A stretch of 64,000 nt of DNA from Chrysomallon squamiferum (GCA_012295275.1 CM022678.1:1408686-1472685), one strand, 5' to 3'; shown: positions 25,121 to 36,985, counted from the stretch's first letter. Notes: generated by a model not told the origin, from the sequence alone. Program-made: numbers and translations.

Positions 25121-25309
25121 CTCGTGTTTCTGACTCAGCATCTCAATCATGTTCTTCACGTGCCACACGGTGGGGAAGCTGTCCTGTCTGGGGTGGCGGT
25201 AGTTGCGGTTGAGGTCTCGCGCTGACAGGGAGCAGCGGTAGTTGCCGACGATGACGCCGTCGGGATTTAACATTGGAATAATTTTAAAAATAAATTTATT
25301 GCGCAGTTC
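25121..25309 (-). CDS. AGBL2/AGBL3: Peptidase exon with substrate-binding NPDG / GNYRCSL / DLNRNY
   Basis: A 63-codon exon, phase 0 at both ends (CACAG acceptor, GTGGGT donor). It reads [40 protein letters not shown], then [18 protein letters not shown]. This is almost residue-for-residue the CCP2/3 block containing the conserved Asn and Arg residues that bind the C-terminal substrate carboxylate in M14 enzymes. It is the most diagnostic exon in the window and carries no lesion. Confidence 0.97.
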
Positions 25310-25342
25310 CTGTGAAGAAAAAGAATGAGACAAGATTTAAAA

Positions 25343-25373
<31 letters not shown>

Positions 25374-25553
25374 ATTAATAAAAATTAATTAATTATTTAA
25401 TTAATGAAATAAAATGAAATTTAAACTTTTTGTTAAAAAATAAATGTATCTTCTGTGGTTCTAATAAATAAAATAAATGTATTATTTTGTTTTAATTACA
25501 ATCAATGGCAGAAAAAGTTATTTATTTATTTATTTATACTGAACTAGACTTGC

Positions 25554-25675
25554 CTTGGCTATGTTGTCAGGGCCTGTGATAAAGTCTAGGACTCCTTTCA
25601 TCATCCAGCTCGCCTGGGACTCTCCTGGATGAACTCGAGCAGAAACCACAACGACTTTCTTGTGTGGTATGTGAT
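25554..25675 (-). CDS. AGBL2/AGBL3: Peptidase exon with zinc motif HPGES; GC splice donor
   Basis: Encodes [20 protein letters not shown], then [29 protein letters not shown] is the H-x-x-E zinc-binding motif of M14 carboxypeptidases, as in human CCP2 ([10 protein letters not shown]). The exon enters with two bases and exits in phase 0, joining to ELRNKFIFK. The 3' border is AAG|GCAAGT, a GC-AG intron with an otherwise perfect donor consensus. No lesion. Confidence 0.95.
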
Positions 25676-26122
25676 CTATGAAAATACACACAGCATACGC
25701 TTTTAATAATCTCAGATAAATACAAATAATGTATGTTTTTAATATGGCTAAGATAAATACACATGTGTTTCTAGTGTTATGTGGATTAAAATATAAAGCA
25801 AGCTTTCAGTATGTGATCTGAGACAATTAATATACTCTTCCTGTGATTTATTCTTTTAGTATGTACTGATAATACACATAGCATATTCTTTTAGAAGACA
25901 CACAATATATTATATATCTGATAGGTGAATGACATGTAATATATTATTTTAAAATGTGGTGTAAAAAACACTGTGTATTTAACCTGCCATAACACAGTGA
26001 AATAAAATTACATGGAGCTGTTTTTTAATTATTTTCCAAACTCTAAAATGATTAAAAATAAATAAATAAATAAATTACCAGAAGACAGGTCTCACACAAC
26101 ATTTTTACAAGACAAACTTACT

Positions 26123-26330
26123 GGGTTCTGTGACTGTGAGTAGAAAACTGCTGTTTTAACTTACTGGGTTCTGTGACTAAGAAAACAGCTGTTTTAACTT
26201 ACTGGGCTCTGTGACTGACAAAACAGTTCTGTTTTAACTTACTGGGCTCTGTGACTGTGAGCAGAAAACAGCTGTTGTAACCTGCTCGGGCTCACACAAC
26301 ACTTCTCTCAACTGATTTAAATTACTCTCG
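26123..26330 (+). repeat. Tandem array, about 40-base unit (TTACTGGGYTCTGTGACTG)
   Basis: Four diverged units lie at about 26128, 26162, 26199 and 26238. The array adjoins the larger minisatellite that follows and fills the intron between the 25675 and 28319 exons. Confidence 0.7.
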
Positions 26331-26429
26331 GTTCTGTGACTGTGAGTCGAAATGTTCTTTTAGGTCAGTGAATGTGTGACTGGGTAGCAGTGAGCAAACT
26401 TACAGGGCAGTGTGACCATGTGAACTCCT

Positions 26430-28175
26430 GAAATAGTTAAATATGTACAGTACAGACAGACAAAACAGACTGACTGAACTTACTGGACAAAGACTGTGAA
26501 AATAAACAGGTGAAAGTGTGTTCTGATAACAGCATGCAGGAAAACTGAAATAGTTAAATATATTATATATAGACTGACAGAATGACAGACAAAGTTTTAA
26601 ATATACAGGTTCTGCGTGTGTTAGATAACAGCATGCAAACTCCTGAAATTTAAATATATTATATATAGACGACAGAATGACAGAAACAAAGCTGTTTTAT
26701 ACAGGTGAAAGTCTTCTTAGATAACAGCATGCAGGAAACAGCTGAAATAGTTAAATATATTATATATAGACTGACAGAATGACAGAAAAAAGCTGAAAAT
26801 ATACAGGTGAAAGTCTGATTCTGCGACACCATGCGGGAACTCCTGAAATAGTTAAATATGTACAGTACAGACAGACAGACAGACAGACTGACAGAATGAC
26901 AGACAAAGAGTGAAAATATACAGGTGAAAGTCTGTTAGATAACAGCATGCAGGAACTCCTGAAATAGTTAAATATGTACAGTACAGACAGACAGACAGAC
27001 AGACTGACAGAATAACAGACAAAGGTCTATACAGGTGAAAGTCTGTTAGATAACAGCATGCTGGAACTTGAAATAGTTAAATATATTATATATAGACTGA
27101 CAGAATGACAGACAAACAAAGATTTTAAATTACAGGGCTGAAAGTCTGTTAAAACAGCATGTTTGGAACTCCTGAAATAGTTAAATATATTATATAAACA
27201 GACAGAATGACAGACACAAAGAGTGAAAATATACAGGTGAAAGTCTGTTAGATAACAGCATGCAGGAACTCCTGAAATAGTTAAATATGTACAGTACAGA
27301 CAGACAGACAGACAGACTGACAGAATAACAGACAAAGAGTGAAAATATACAGGTGAAAGTCTGTTAGATAACAGCATGCAGGAACTCCTGAAATAGTTAA
27401 ATATATTATATATAGACTGACAGAATGACAGACACAAAGAGTGAAAATATACAGGTGAAAGTCTGTTAGATAACAGCATGCAGGAACTCCTGAAATAGTT
27501 AAATATGTACAGTACAGACAGACAGACAGACAGACTGACAGAATAACAGACAAAGAGTGAAAATATACAGGTGAAAGTCTGTTAGATAACAGCATGCAGG
27601 AACTCCTGAAATAGTTAAATATATATATACAGACTGACAGAATAACAGACACACAAAGTGAAAATATACAGGTGAAAGTCTGTTAGATAACAGCATGCGG
27701 GAACTCCTGAAATAATTAAATATATATATACAGACTGACAGAATGACAGACACAAAGAGTGAAAATATACAGGTGAAAGTCTGTTAGATAACAGCATGCA
27801 GGAACTCCTGAAATAGTTAAATATATTATATATAGACTGACAGAATGACAGACACAAAGAGTGAAAATATACAGGTGAAAGTCTGTTAGATAACAGCATG
27901 CGGGAACTCCTGAAATAATCTCACATACAGACAGACTGACAGAGTAACAGACACAAAAAGTAAAATATATTCTGTACAACAAGACAAATAGTTATACAGA
28001 CAGACTGACAGAATGACAGAATAACAGACACAAAAACAGCAGAAAATATACAGGTGAAAGTATGGGAACTCCTGAAATAATCTTATAATATTACATATAG
28101 ACTGACACACACAGAGACATGCAGACAGAAATTGAAAGAGTACAGGTAACAGGGTGTTAGATAACAGCATCCGAA
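26430..28175 (+). repeat. Minisatellite with 101- and 116-base units
   Basis: Units carry GATAACAGCATGCAGGAACT and CTCCTGAAATAGTTAAATA, then GACTGACAGAATGACAGAC and GTGAAAATATACAGGTGAAA. Spacings of the CAGCATGC mark are about 116, 101, 116, 101, 102 and 101 bases between 27256 and 27893. The longer class carries an extra GACA-repeat block. Copies at both edges are more diverged, as expected of an array growing from its middle. Confidence 0.9.
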
Positions 28176-28318
28176 AACTCCTATAGACAAACCAACACAT
28201 GGATGTACAGTTTCTCCCACTAATTAATATTTAGAAATAAAAATATAAATAATAAAGCATGAAATGTTAATGATTATAAAGACTAAAACAATTTTTTGAA
28301 ATTAAAACTAAATCTTAC

Positions 28319-28397
28319 CATCTGCCACTCCAGCATGTAGTAAGCGATACCTCGTTGTAACAGTGGGCAGTGCAGGTTGAGTATGTTCCTTGAATAG
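28319..28397 (-). CDS. AGBL2/AGBL3: Weakly supported exon before the zinc-binding exon
   Basis: A 79-base segment between a TTACAG acceptor and a GTAAGA donor. To join the exon at 25675 in frame it must be read as LFKEHTQPALPTVTTRYRLL then HAGVAD. In homologues this position carries an LC.(S/T)LAGN...LTIT segment. The string RYRLLHAGVAD could be a diverged version, but the match is weak. Splice signals are good and the exit phase fits; the entry phase does not fit the preceding exon. It may be partly degraded. Confidence 0.5.
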
Positions 28398-28791
28398 CTG
28401 TAACAGACATTTTCATTGGTCAGTTAAAATTATTTCCAAAGCGTAACCAAATCTGATTGGCTGCAACTGCAAACATACTTTTTGTTATGTCTGAAAACTA
28501 ACATTACTATAAAAATACTCTTTACTCTTTTGTATTTTTATTTTAATACAAATTATAAAAATATGTTTAATAATGCATTATTATTATTATTATTGTAAGT
28601 TAACATTTTAAACAGGAGTATTAAATTAATTAAAATTTTAAGTGTTAATATATAAAAATATTGTCATTTGGAAACATGGACATATCTTGACAACCCATTT
28701 ACAGTTTAACAGACATTAACAGACACTCCCATCCCCACCCACCCATTAACTGAGGTTGTACTGTATCTGCTAATTAGTGTAAAACTCATAC

Positions 28792-28870
28792 TTTATGTGG
28801 TGGCCGGTGTGCATCCAGCCCACTTTCTTCTCCTTTGCATTAATCTCTGAATAAAACAGCGGCCGCATCC
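28792..28870 (-). CDS. AGBL2/AGBL3: CCP N-domain exon 3 (GMRPLFYSE)
   Basis: A 79-base exon with a GTCAG acceptor and a GTATGA donor. It encodes GMRPLFYSEINAKEKKVGWM and HTGHHIK; human CCP3 has GMRPLFYSEKEAK...GW at the same place. It leaves in phase 2. The next exon found (28397) enters in phase 0, so at least one exon between them is missing or unrecognised. That gap corresponds to the family's LTW...YPYTY segment. Confidence 0.93.
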
Positions 28871-28897
28871 CTGACAACAAAAACAAACAAACAAGTG

Positions 28898-29357
28898 AAC
28901 AACCTGACAGTAAATACTGGTTATTATTACTACAATTACAACCTGACAGTAAATACTGGTTATTATTACCAATTACAACCCAGTAAATACTGGTTATTAT
29001 TACTTTACTGGTTCTACTTTGCATTAATTACAACCTGACAGTAAATACTGGTTAATTAAAATTACAACCTGACAGAAAATACTGGTTATTATTACTACCA
29101 ACCTGACAAAAATACAAACAAACACAGAAAATAACAACCTGACAGAAAATACTCGTTATTATTACTACAATTACAACCTGACAGAAAATACTGGTTATTA
29201 TTACTACAATTACAACCTGACAGAAAATACTCGTTGTTATTACTACAATTACAACCTGACAGAAAATACTCGTTGTTATTACTACAATTACAACCTGACA
29301 GAAAATACTCGTTGTTATTACTACAATTACAACCTGACAGAAAATACTCGTTGTTAT
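28898..29357 (+). repeat. Minisatellite, 39-base unit
   Basis: Units contain ACAACCTGACAGAAAATACT then a GTTRTTATTACTACAATT stretch. The CCTGACAG mark recurs every 39 bases between 29177 and 29334. Earlier units (28898-29100) are shorter and irregular. It lies in the intron between the 28870 and 30009 exons. Confidence 0.9.
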
Positions 29358-29447
29358 CATTGTTTCATTTTCTGTTTAAAATCTAACAGAAATAATAATC
29401 ATTATTACTTATTGCTACAATTAAATATTTTGTTACCTTAGTAAAAA

Positions 29448-29449
<2 letters not shown>

Positions 29450-29538
<89 letters not shown>

Positions 29539-29856
29539 GTAATATTTGTAACCGAAATTAAATCAAATGTAAAATGTTTAATACCACAATTACAAATATT
29601 TTAACAAAACAAATAAAAAATAAAACTTTTTTTTTTTTTTATGACAATTATATACATTCCAACTAATTACTGTTATTATTACCTTTTCTCACTAGTATCA
29701 GTTATTCAGGATATAAAATGTTTGTTGCAGTTGTAAAAATGCTTACCATCATGGTTACAAATATAGTAATAATAACAATAAAATAATAATAATAAGAGGA
29801 AGAAGAATAACAATGTTAATAATAATAATAACTACAACTAATAATAATAATAATAA

Positions 29857-29946
<90 letters not shown>

Positions 29947-29960
29947 TAATAATAATAAAT
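29450..29960 (+). repeat. Two (AAT)n arrays
   Basis: Near-pure TAA at 29450-29537 and 29843-29960, separated by unique AT-rich intron DNA. Confidence 0.9.
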
Positions 29961-30008
29961 AAATAATTAAATAAATAAACTAAGAAAATGAAAAGATGTT
30001 TCTCTTAC

Positions 30009-30163
30009 CATAGTTGTAGAGGCTGTCTTTCTTGAGAAGGTTGACGATGCGGAACTTGTAGGTGATTCCTGGGACCGCGTTTTGAACTCGGAAGTAATAC
30101 CACTGAGTGTGTCTGTTTGTGTACAGATCTGTTTTTAGCACCAATTCATACTCATATTGACCT
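30009..30163 (-). CDS. AGBL2/AGBL3: CCP N-domain exon 2 (HTQWYYFRVQN)
   Basis: A 155-base exon, entering with one base and leaving with one, with a GTAAGA donor. It encodes GQYEYELVLKTDLYTNRHTQ and WYYFRVQNAVPGITYKFRIV, then NLLKKDSLYNYG. It matches human CCP2/3 (YEYELTLRTDLYTNKHTQ; WFYFRVQN; TIVNLLKPKSLY). The first residues join to the preceding exon as ARRI-GQYEYEL. This beta-rich N-domain segment is one of the best conserved parts of the family, and it is intact here. Confidence 0.95.
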
Positions 30164-30323
30164 CTGAAAATAAATAAGTAAACTAAAATGAAATAAAATA
30201 AAATAAAACAATATTTATTACTATCATTAACTCTATCAAAAAATATTTAATACAATAATTAGAAATATTTAAAAAAACACAAAAACCCCCATTATTTTGC
30301 AATAATTTTATACATTTTAACTA

Positions 30324-30368
<45 letters not shown>

Positions 30369-30561
30369 TTTTTGGCTATAATAATAAAACTTTATTATAT
30401 AGTGTAAGCTTTGCAATTTAGATAAATTAATATGTATAACTGTGAAATAAAAAAATAATACTAATAATAAAATAAACAAAAACAAAAACAAAAAAATAAT
30501 AATAACAAATAAAATAATAATAACAAATAAAATAATAATAACAAATTAAAAATGTTCTCAC

Positions 30562-30748
30562 ATTCTTCTAGCCTGACGTAAATTTCCGCTCTCAAATCTC
30601 GACTCAAAGACTAAATTTGGCACACACCCCTCGGGAACCACTGGAGGAATTATCTCCCTTGGGCTGCGTTCAGAATCAAAGGCTACAAGCACTCCTCTCC
30701 ACCTCCCCGTAAACTGAGTCACCTGATTGTCTATAGTCCTCTCCGGAA
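30562..30748 (-). CDS. AGBL2/AGBL3: CCP N-domain exon 1 (LVFESRFESGNL)
   Basis: A 187-base exon with a TTTTTCCAG acceptor and a GTGAGA donor, entering with two bases and leaving in phase 2. It ends with PNLVFESRFESGNLRQARR, which is nearly identical to the human CCP2/CCP3 block LLFESRFESGNLQK / LMFEARFESGNLQK (recalled family knowledge). This is the hallmark start of the N-domain that packs against the peptidase domain in cytosolic carboxypeptidases. The upstream half (VTQFTGRWRGVLVAFDSERS) is more divergent. No lesion. Confidence 0.93.
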
Positions 30749-30772
30749 CTGGAAAAACAGCACACAAACGTT

Positions 30773-31246
<474 letters not shown>

Positions 31247-31725
31247 AATAAAAGCAATAAAAAGAAGAAATAATAAAAATAAGAAGAAGAATGACTGTAA
31301 TAATATCAGAACAGCTGGAACGAGTTGTAATAATAATAATAATAAAAATAGTAGTAGTTGTAGTAGTAGTAGCAGTAGTAGTAGTTATAATAGTATTAAG
31401 GGTAATAATAATAATGAAAACAGCTGTAGTAGCTGTAATAGTAATGATGATAATAATAGTAGTAGTAGCAATATGATGATAATGATGATTATGATGATAT
31501 GAAGGATGATAATGATGATGATAATAGCTGTAGTTGTTTTTGTTTTTTTCATTATAAAAAATTAATTCATTTTCTAAACTTTGGTTTGGTTAAAATATAT
31601 TTAAATTTAGCATTTCACAAACAGGATATTAAATACCATTGCTTTAGAATAAAATAGAAACTACCACAGTTGTTATATGTCAGTCATGTATGTATACACA
31701 CACAGACAGACACACACACAGACAG

Positions 31726-31767
<42 letters not shown>

Positions 31768-31771
31768 CATT

Positions 31772-32160
31772 TATAAACAACAAACACTCACATACATGCA
31801 CATACAATACATGCCAAAATATAAACAACAAACACTCACATACAAACACATACAATACATGCCAAAATATAAACAACAAACACTCACATACAAACACATA
31901 CAATACATGCCAAAATATAAACAACAAACACTCACATACAAACACATACAATACATGCCAAAATATAAACAACAAACACTCACATACAAACACATACAAT
32001 ACATGCCAAAATATAAACAACAAACACTCACATAGAAACACATACAATACATGCCAAAATATAAACAACAAACACTCACATAGAAACACATACAATACAT
32101 GCCAAAATATAAACAACAAACACTCACATACAAACACATACAATACATGCCAAAATATAA
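31772..32160 (+). repeat. Minisatellite, 48-base unit, eight copies
   Basis: The ATGCC mark occurs at 31811, 31859, 31907, 31955, 32003, 32051, 32099 and 32147, exactly 48 bases apart. Variants are single substitutions (CATACA to CATAGA). A (CA)n tract (31682-31765) precedes it. As 48 is a multiple of three, the array stays open in several frames on both strands; this is not evidence of a gene. Confidence 0.95.
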
Positions 32161-33589
32161 TTTAAATATTTGTGCTGCTAAATGATGTTCCAAAGTTAAG
32201 TCAATAAATGTGACCATTACTGAATAAATTGCTCAATGCCTCAGTCTTTGTTGGTGTTTGCATTCAGGTGAGATCTCAGTCTTAAGAACATTTCTGTGAG
32301 TGTTGCCGCTCGTTATAATTTTCAAATCAGGAAAGGATAAAATAAAATAAAATAAAATTCATGGTACATAAAAATTATATTAGTAATTCTTTCTAATATT
32401 ATTATTTTTTTATAATTTATTTAATTATTTTTATTTTAAAATGTTGATATACTTTGACATAGACAATGAAAAAGTGTAAAATGGAAGAAAAAAAAGTGAT
32501 AATAAATGAATAAATACATGAACAAACAAATTATAAATAAAATAAAATAAATAAATAAATAAACAAACAAACAAAATAAAGAATATTCATGGGAAAGAGA
32601 GACAACCTCGTTCATTCAAACGTCAATAACAGACAGTATTTATGATAAAGAGAAATATTAAAAAATACAAAAGTAGTGAAACCTCATTTACTCCTACATT
32701 AAGTGCACAAATAAACAAGTTATAAATAACTTTTATTGCACAGGAATGATTGACGAAGTCATAAATTTGAATGAAGACAGAAATATGCGACAGAGAAGAA
32801 ACACACTGCATTTTTTATTGACATCTGGAATCAATAAAACTGGTCATAATTTCCATTTGATCGGTCATTTATCATATTTTATGGCTGTTTATATCACTAA
32901 TAATTTCATGGTGTCTTGTATAATTAGTTTATAATTATAGTTCATTTTCACAATGTCATAAATAGTTATGTGTTATTCAGTGAACTGGTGTTTAGAAAAA
33001 CTAAGGAGAAAATTGATTCAGTGTAAAAATATTGAAAAATATTTCACAAGTAGGTAATAAAATAAATAAATATGGTACGTTTTTTCTCTTTTTGTTGAAT
33101 TTTTTTTTACTATTATAATAGTGTATGTATGTATATTTGTAATATGCCTGTCTGTCTGTCTGTGTGTCTTGTTGTCTGTTTATATATTAAAAGTGTGAGC
33201 TTTTTATGTATGTGTATCTATGTTCTGTTAATGTTTTTTTTTTTTTTTTTTTTTTGCATGTTTGTATGTTTATGTGTGTTTATTTATGTGTGTGTGTGAG
33301 TATATATATTTGCCTTAGTGTATTTGTAGAAGTGTTTTTTCCTTTTTTAAAATGTTCATATATATATATATATATAAAAAATGTAATGTACAATAACATC
33401 TGTTACATAAGTATCAGCATTATATTATACATTTTTGTTTGCCAGTGACAAATATGTTTAAAAAATATATGAAATATAAATCAATAAACATTTCTCAAAA
33501 ACTCTGAAATATCTTTACGACACATTATCTGTGATAAATTAAAACTAAAAAAAAAATAAATTAAAAATACTATTTTCTACAGAACTCAC

Positions 33590-33868
33590 CTTCACTATCA
33601 CAATCATTAATAGCCAAAGGCTCTGCTTCTTCGGGACAATTTTCAATAAGTCGTGGAGACGGTAGTATCTCCGTATCATAGCAACGAGGCCAATATGGCC
33701 CATAGGGCCAGAACTTTATGTCTGGTGGCCTGGTTTTGTATTTGTTAATGTACTCCTCCAGTTGCTGGGAGTAGGAGACAAAACTGACCTTGCTGGTGAA
33801 GTGGGGGGAGTCATTTTCACTGGTTGAATCAACCAACCATGCCTCCATGTTGTTTCCAACCATTGTTG
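33590..33868 (-). CDS. AGBL2/AGBL3: Coding exon before the CCP N-domain
   Basis: A clean exon with a strong GTGAGT donor in phase 1. It encodes NMEAWLVDSTSENDSPHF, SYSQQLEEYINKY, IKFWPYGPYWPRCYDTEILP and PRLIENCPEEAEPL. This corresponds in order to the region of vertebrate CCP2/3 where a Trp/Pro-rich segment precedes the N-domain. The 3' join is secure: it reads SEVPERTIDN into the exon at 30748. The 5' edge is less sure. A GTTAG acceptor gives a phase match to the 50861 exon, but the pyrimidine tract is weak, and an in-frame ATG at 33863 could equally make this a first exon. A palindromic X-box overlaps this edge. Confidence 0.85.
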
Positions 33869-33879
33869 CTAACAGCAAC
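33865..33879. promoter_or_regulatory. Palindromic X-box at an exon 5' edge
   Basis: GTTGCTAACAGCAAC is a perfect inverted repeat of GTTGCT with a 3-base spacer, fitting the X-box consensus. It overlaps the proposed acceptor at 33869 and ends two bases before an in-frame ATG (33863). It may mark an internal promoter region, or be coincidental with the splice site. Confidence 0.35.
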
Positions 33880-34280
33880 CAGCATGTTTAGTGACCATTT
33901 AAAGAGTTATCTGATGGTAAAGTGAAGATGATGTATTCCAAACAACTGATAGAAAATAAATGATAGAACGATCCTCACCATGAATTGTTTGCCTGTTATT
34001 TATTTATTTATGTATTTATTATTATTTTTTTTTTTTTTTAATTTTTATTGGAATTAAATTTGGTAAAAGTAAATAATGATTTAAATAAAATAACAAAAAA
34101 ATAAAATAAAAAATAAAAAAATAAAAAGTCAAAGAACAAAATCAAATAAAGTAAAGTAAAATCAATGTAAAATTTAAAATATAAATTAATAAAATAAAAT
34201 AAAACTAATGCAATTATAATAAAAAATAAAAATAAAATCAATGAAAAATAAAATAAAATATAATAAACAAATAGAAATAA

Positions 34281-34312
<32 letters not shown>

Positions 34313-34727
34313 CAAGAATAAAAACTATAATAATACCTCAAAACAAACTGAAGTAAAAAAAGTAACCGAAAAACCACAGCAAGAAACAACATTTAAAATA
34401 TTGCTTATTGTAACTCTATCAATACAAATTCCAAAACAAAGATCAAAACAACAGAAGACTGGACACACTGAATAAAACAGATATGAAAACAAAACAATAA
34501 CTGAAATATAACTAATAGTAATTAAAAACTAAACAAAAAAACCCCAACATCTTTCATTAGAAAACAGGTACAAAGAGACAAAATAAAACAGAAAATCAGC
34601 GAAGATTTGTTCTATAACAAGAAAGTAAACTGCAAATATCTGAAGAAACACAACAAAATATATATTTACAATTTAAGGCTTCTGAAATATTTTTTATGTT
34701 TACAAACCATTGCTAACATTTCCAACC

Positions 34728-34758
<31 letters not shown>

Positions 34759-35484
34759 GACAAAAAAAATATTTAATTACATAAATAAAATAATTAATAA
34801 TAATCATGTAATAAAAAATAATTAACAACAACAATAATAATAATAAAATAAAATAAATAATAAAAAAATAATAATAATAATAATGCAAAATAAATAATGA
34901 AGAATAATAATATTTACCAATGAAGACATTTTTCTGTGAATACAGTCCATACACAACACCATTTAGTTATAATTTAATGAACATCAGTTGTTTAGAAAAC
35001 AGCACAGGAAATTCAAACATCACAACTCCAGAACTCTCTTATTTTGTTCTCCTAATTAAACTCTGTTTAAAATTTACATATCTTCCCCCACTGCAGTATC
35101 ACCCTCTCAAACTTCTCATCCTGCCTTTTCTAAGAATTAAATTTCCAAAACGTTTATGAATTCAAAAATCTCTTGAACAAAAATAAAAGAAGTTTAAAAA
35201 TAAATAAACCAACTCTTTTTGTGTCTGAAGTAAATAAAAGTGACTGAGATTGCTTCAGCTTGTCTGTACGTCCTTACAATGGTTGTTACAAAAATCCATC
35301 TGAATTAATAAACTGCAAAAACCCTGACAGAAACTAGTCCAAAAAAAAAAAAAAACTATTTAGAAATTATTTTTTTTTTTTTTAAATTCATTTGTCAAAA
35401 ATCAGTTTACTGAACCTAAGCTAAAAATAGACCAGAATTCAGTAACGTCTGTCAGTCTGTCATAATCAAAAACCAATCAGCTAC

Positions 35485-35497
35485 CTGCGGAGAACAT
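35485..35497 (-). other. Possible alternative first exon (13 coding bases) for a short isoform
   Basis: On the minus strand an ATG at 35497 opens four codons (MFSA) and reaches a CCGCAG|GTAGCT donor in phase 1. This fits the two-base entry of the exon at 33868, giving MFSA-ATMVGNNMEAW. A CCAAT box lies upstream at 35670-35674 and the local sequence is less AT-rich than its surroundings. Such an isoform would skip the 50.9-51.5 kb exon but keep the enzyme domain. This is a phase-compatibility argument only; a 13-base match can arise by chance. Confidence 0.25.
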
Positions 35498-36508
35498 CCT
35501 GACGATGGAGTCACTGTGGCCGATTCAGCGACGGCAGTAAAAAATATGAAAATCGTTTTTCTGTTTCTTTCCCACACCGACTCGCCGAACAAAAGCAAAA
35601 ATTTGCATTAGTCGTTGAGAATATAGTAGCAGTCTGAATCGAGGCTTAGAAAGTGTATTGACACCTCAGCCAATAACACAGCCATTTCTCAAATCTACAG
35701 CCCATAAAAAGGCAAATCATCTGTCAAACTGAACTTAAAAAGAAAAAGAAAAAAAAACAGAAGAAAAAAAAGAAAAAAAAAAAAAAAAAAAAAAAAAAAG
35801 TTGAATAACAAATAAGTAAACCAAAAACAAATCAATAAATTAAAGGAGAGAAAGAGAGGGAAAGCATGTAATGGTTGGTTGGTTGGTGGTGGTGGTGGGG
35901 GGTGTGTGATAAAGATAAACTACTTTCTAGTAAACAATCAATGTTTTACCTGTGACCTTAGTCTTGGTAAATAAACCTTCAGTAATATTGAGTGGCGAAA
36001 GCTTTTATTGACAGTTTCACTTACAGTGCGAATATTTTAATATTTCTTATTACAGTTTTTTTTTTATTGCCCGACAACCTGCGACATGCAGCAGTGTGAA
36101 AAGTGATCTGAATGGGAAAACACGCTGGTACTACTTCCCAAGAAACTGCTGTTACTTTGTTAGCAGTGAGCTGAAGAAAAGTTTAATTTACACAAATTAG
36201 TTTAACACAGATCAGAGAGCAGTTGTTTGTTTGGTTTTTTTTTCTTTTTTTCTTGTTTTGTTTTGTATTAAGTTTGTTTGTTCTTGTTTGTTTTGGGTTT
36301 GTTTTGTGGAGTTTTTTTTTTTTTTGTGTGTGCTTGTTATTGTTACTATTATTATTATTGCTACTACTACTATTACTGCTTCTACTACTACTACTATTAC
36401 TATTATTACCATTATTGCAATTAGTTATTACTATTATTATTATTATTATTCTGAAGAAAGCTGTTTGCTTTCTTTCAATTATGTTTGACCACTTACTTTT
36501 TATTTTAG

Positions 36509-36642
36509 TGTGTGTTTGTCTGTATGTATGTGTGTGTATGTGTTTTGTGTATATAATGTGCGTATGTTTGTGTGTGTATGTGTTTTGTGTATATATGTGT
36601 ATATGTTTGTGTGTCTATGTGTTTTCGTGTATGTAAGTGTGT

Positions 36643-36689
<47 letters not shown>

Positions 36690-36700
36690 GTTTGTGCCTG

Positions 36701-36745
<45 letters not shown>

Positions 36746-36777
36746 ATGAAGGTTTACATGCCTGCACATGTGTATTC

Positions 36778-36840
<63 letters not shown>

Positions 36841-36872
36841 ATGAAGGTTTACATGCCTGCACATGTGTATTC

Positions 36873-36941
<69 letters not shown>

Positions 36942-36985
36942 ATGAAGGTTTACATGCCTGCACATGTGTATTCTGTCTGTGGGTG
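36509..36985 (+). repeat. (TG)n with higher-order units of 95-101 bases
   Basis: A fixed 42-base segment starting TACATGAAGGTTTACATGCC and ending near TTCTGTCTG occurs at 36743, 36838 and 36939, each followed by a (TG)n run. The unit therefore combines unique and microsatellite DNA, and only the (TG)n part varies in length. Confidence 0.9.

Noticed and set aside
26123-28175. CRISPR-like array
   Set aside because: Repeats adjoin without unique spacers, unit length is too large, and the genome is animal.
26760-28200. Repetitive 90-150-codon minus-strand frames
   Set aside because: They follow the 101/116-base minisatellite and shift frame between copies.
28898-29360. CQVVIVVITTSIF repeat protein
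   Set aside because: A 39-base repeat read in frame; lies in an intron between secure exons.
31670-32217. 16-residue repeat proteins on both strands
   Set aside because: The 48-base minisatellite has no stop codons in several frames; no start context or conservation.
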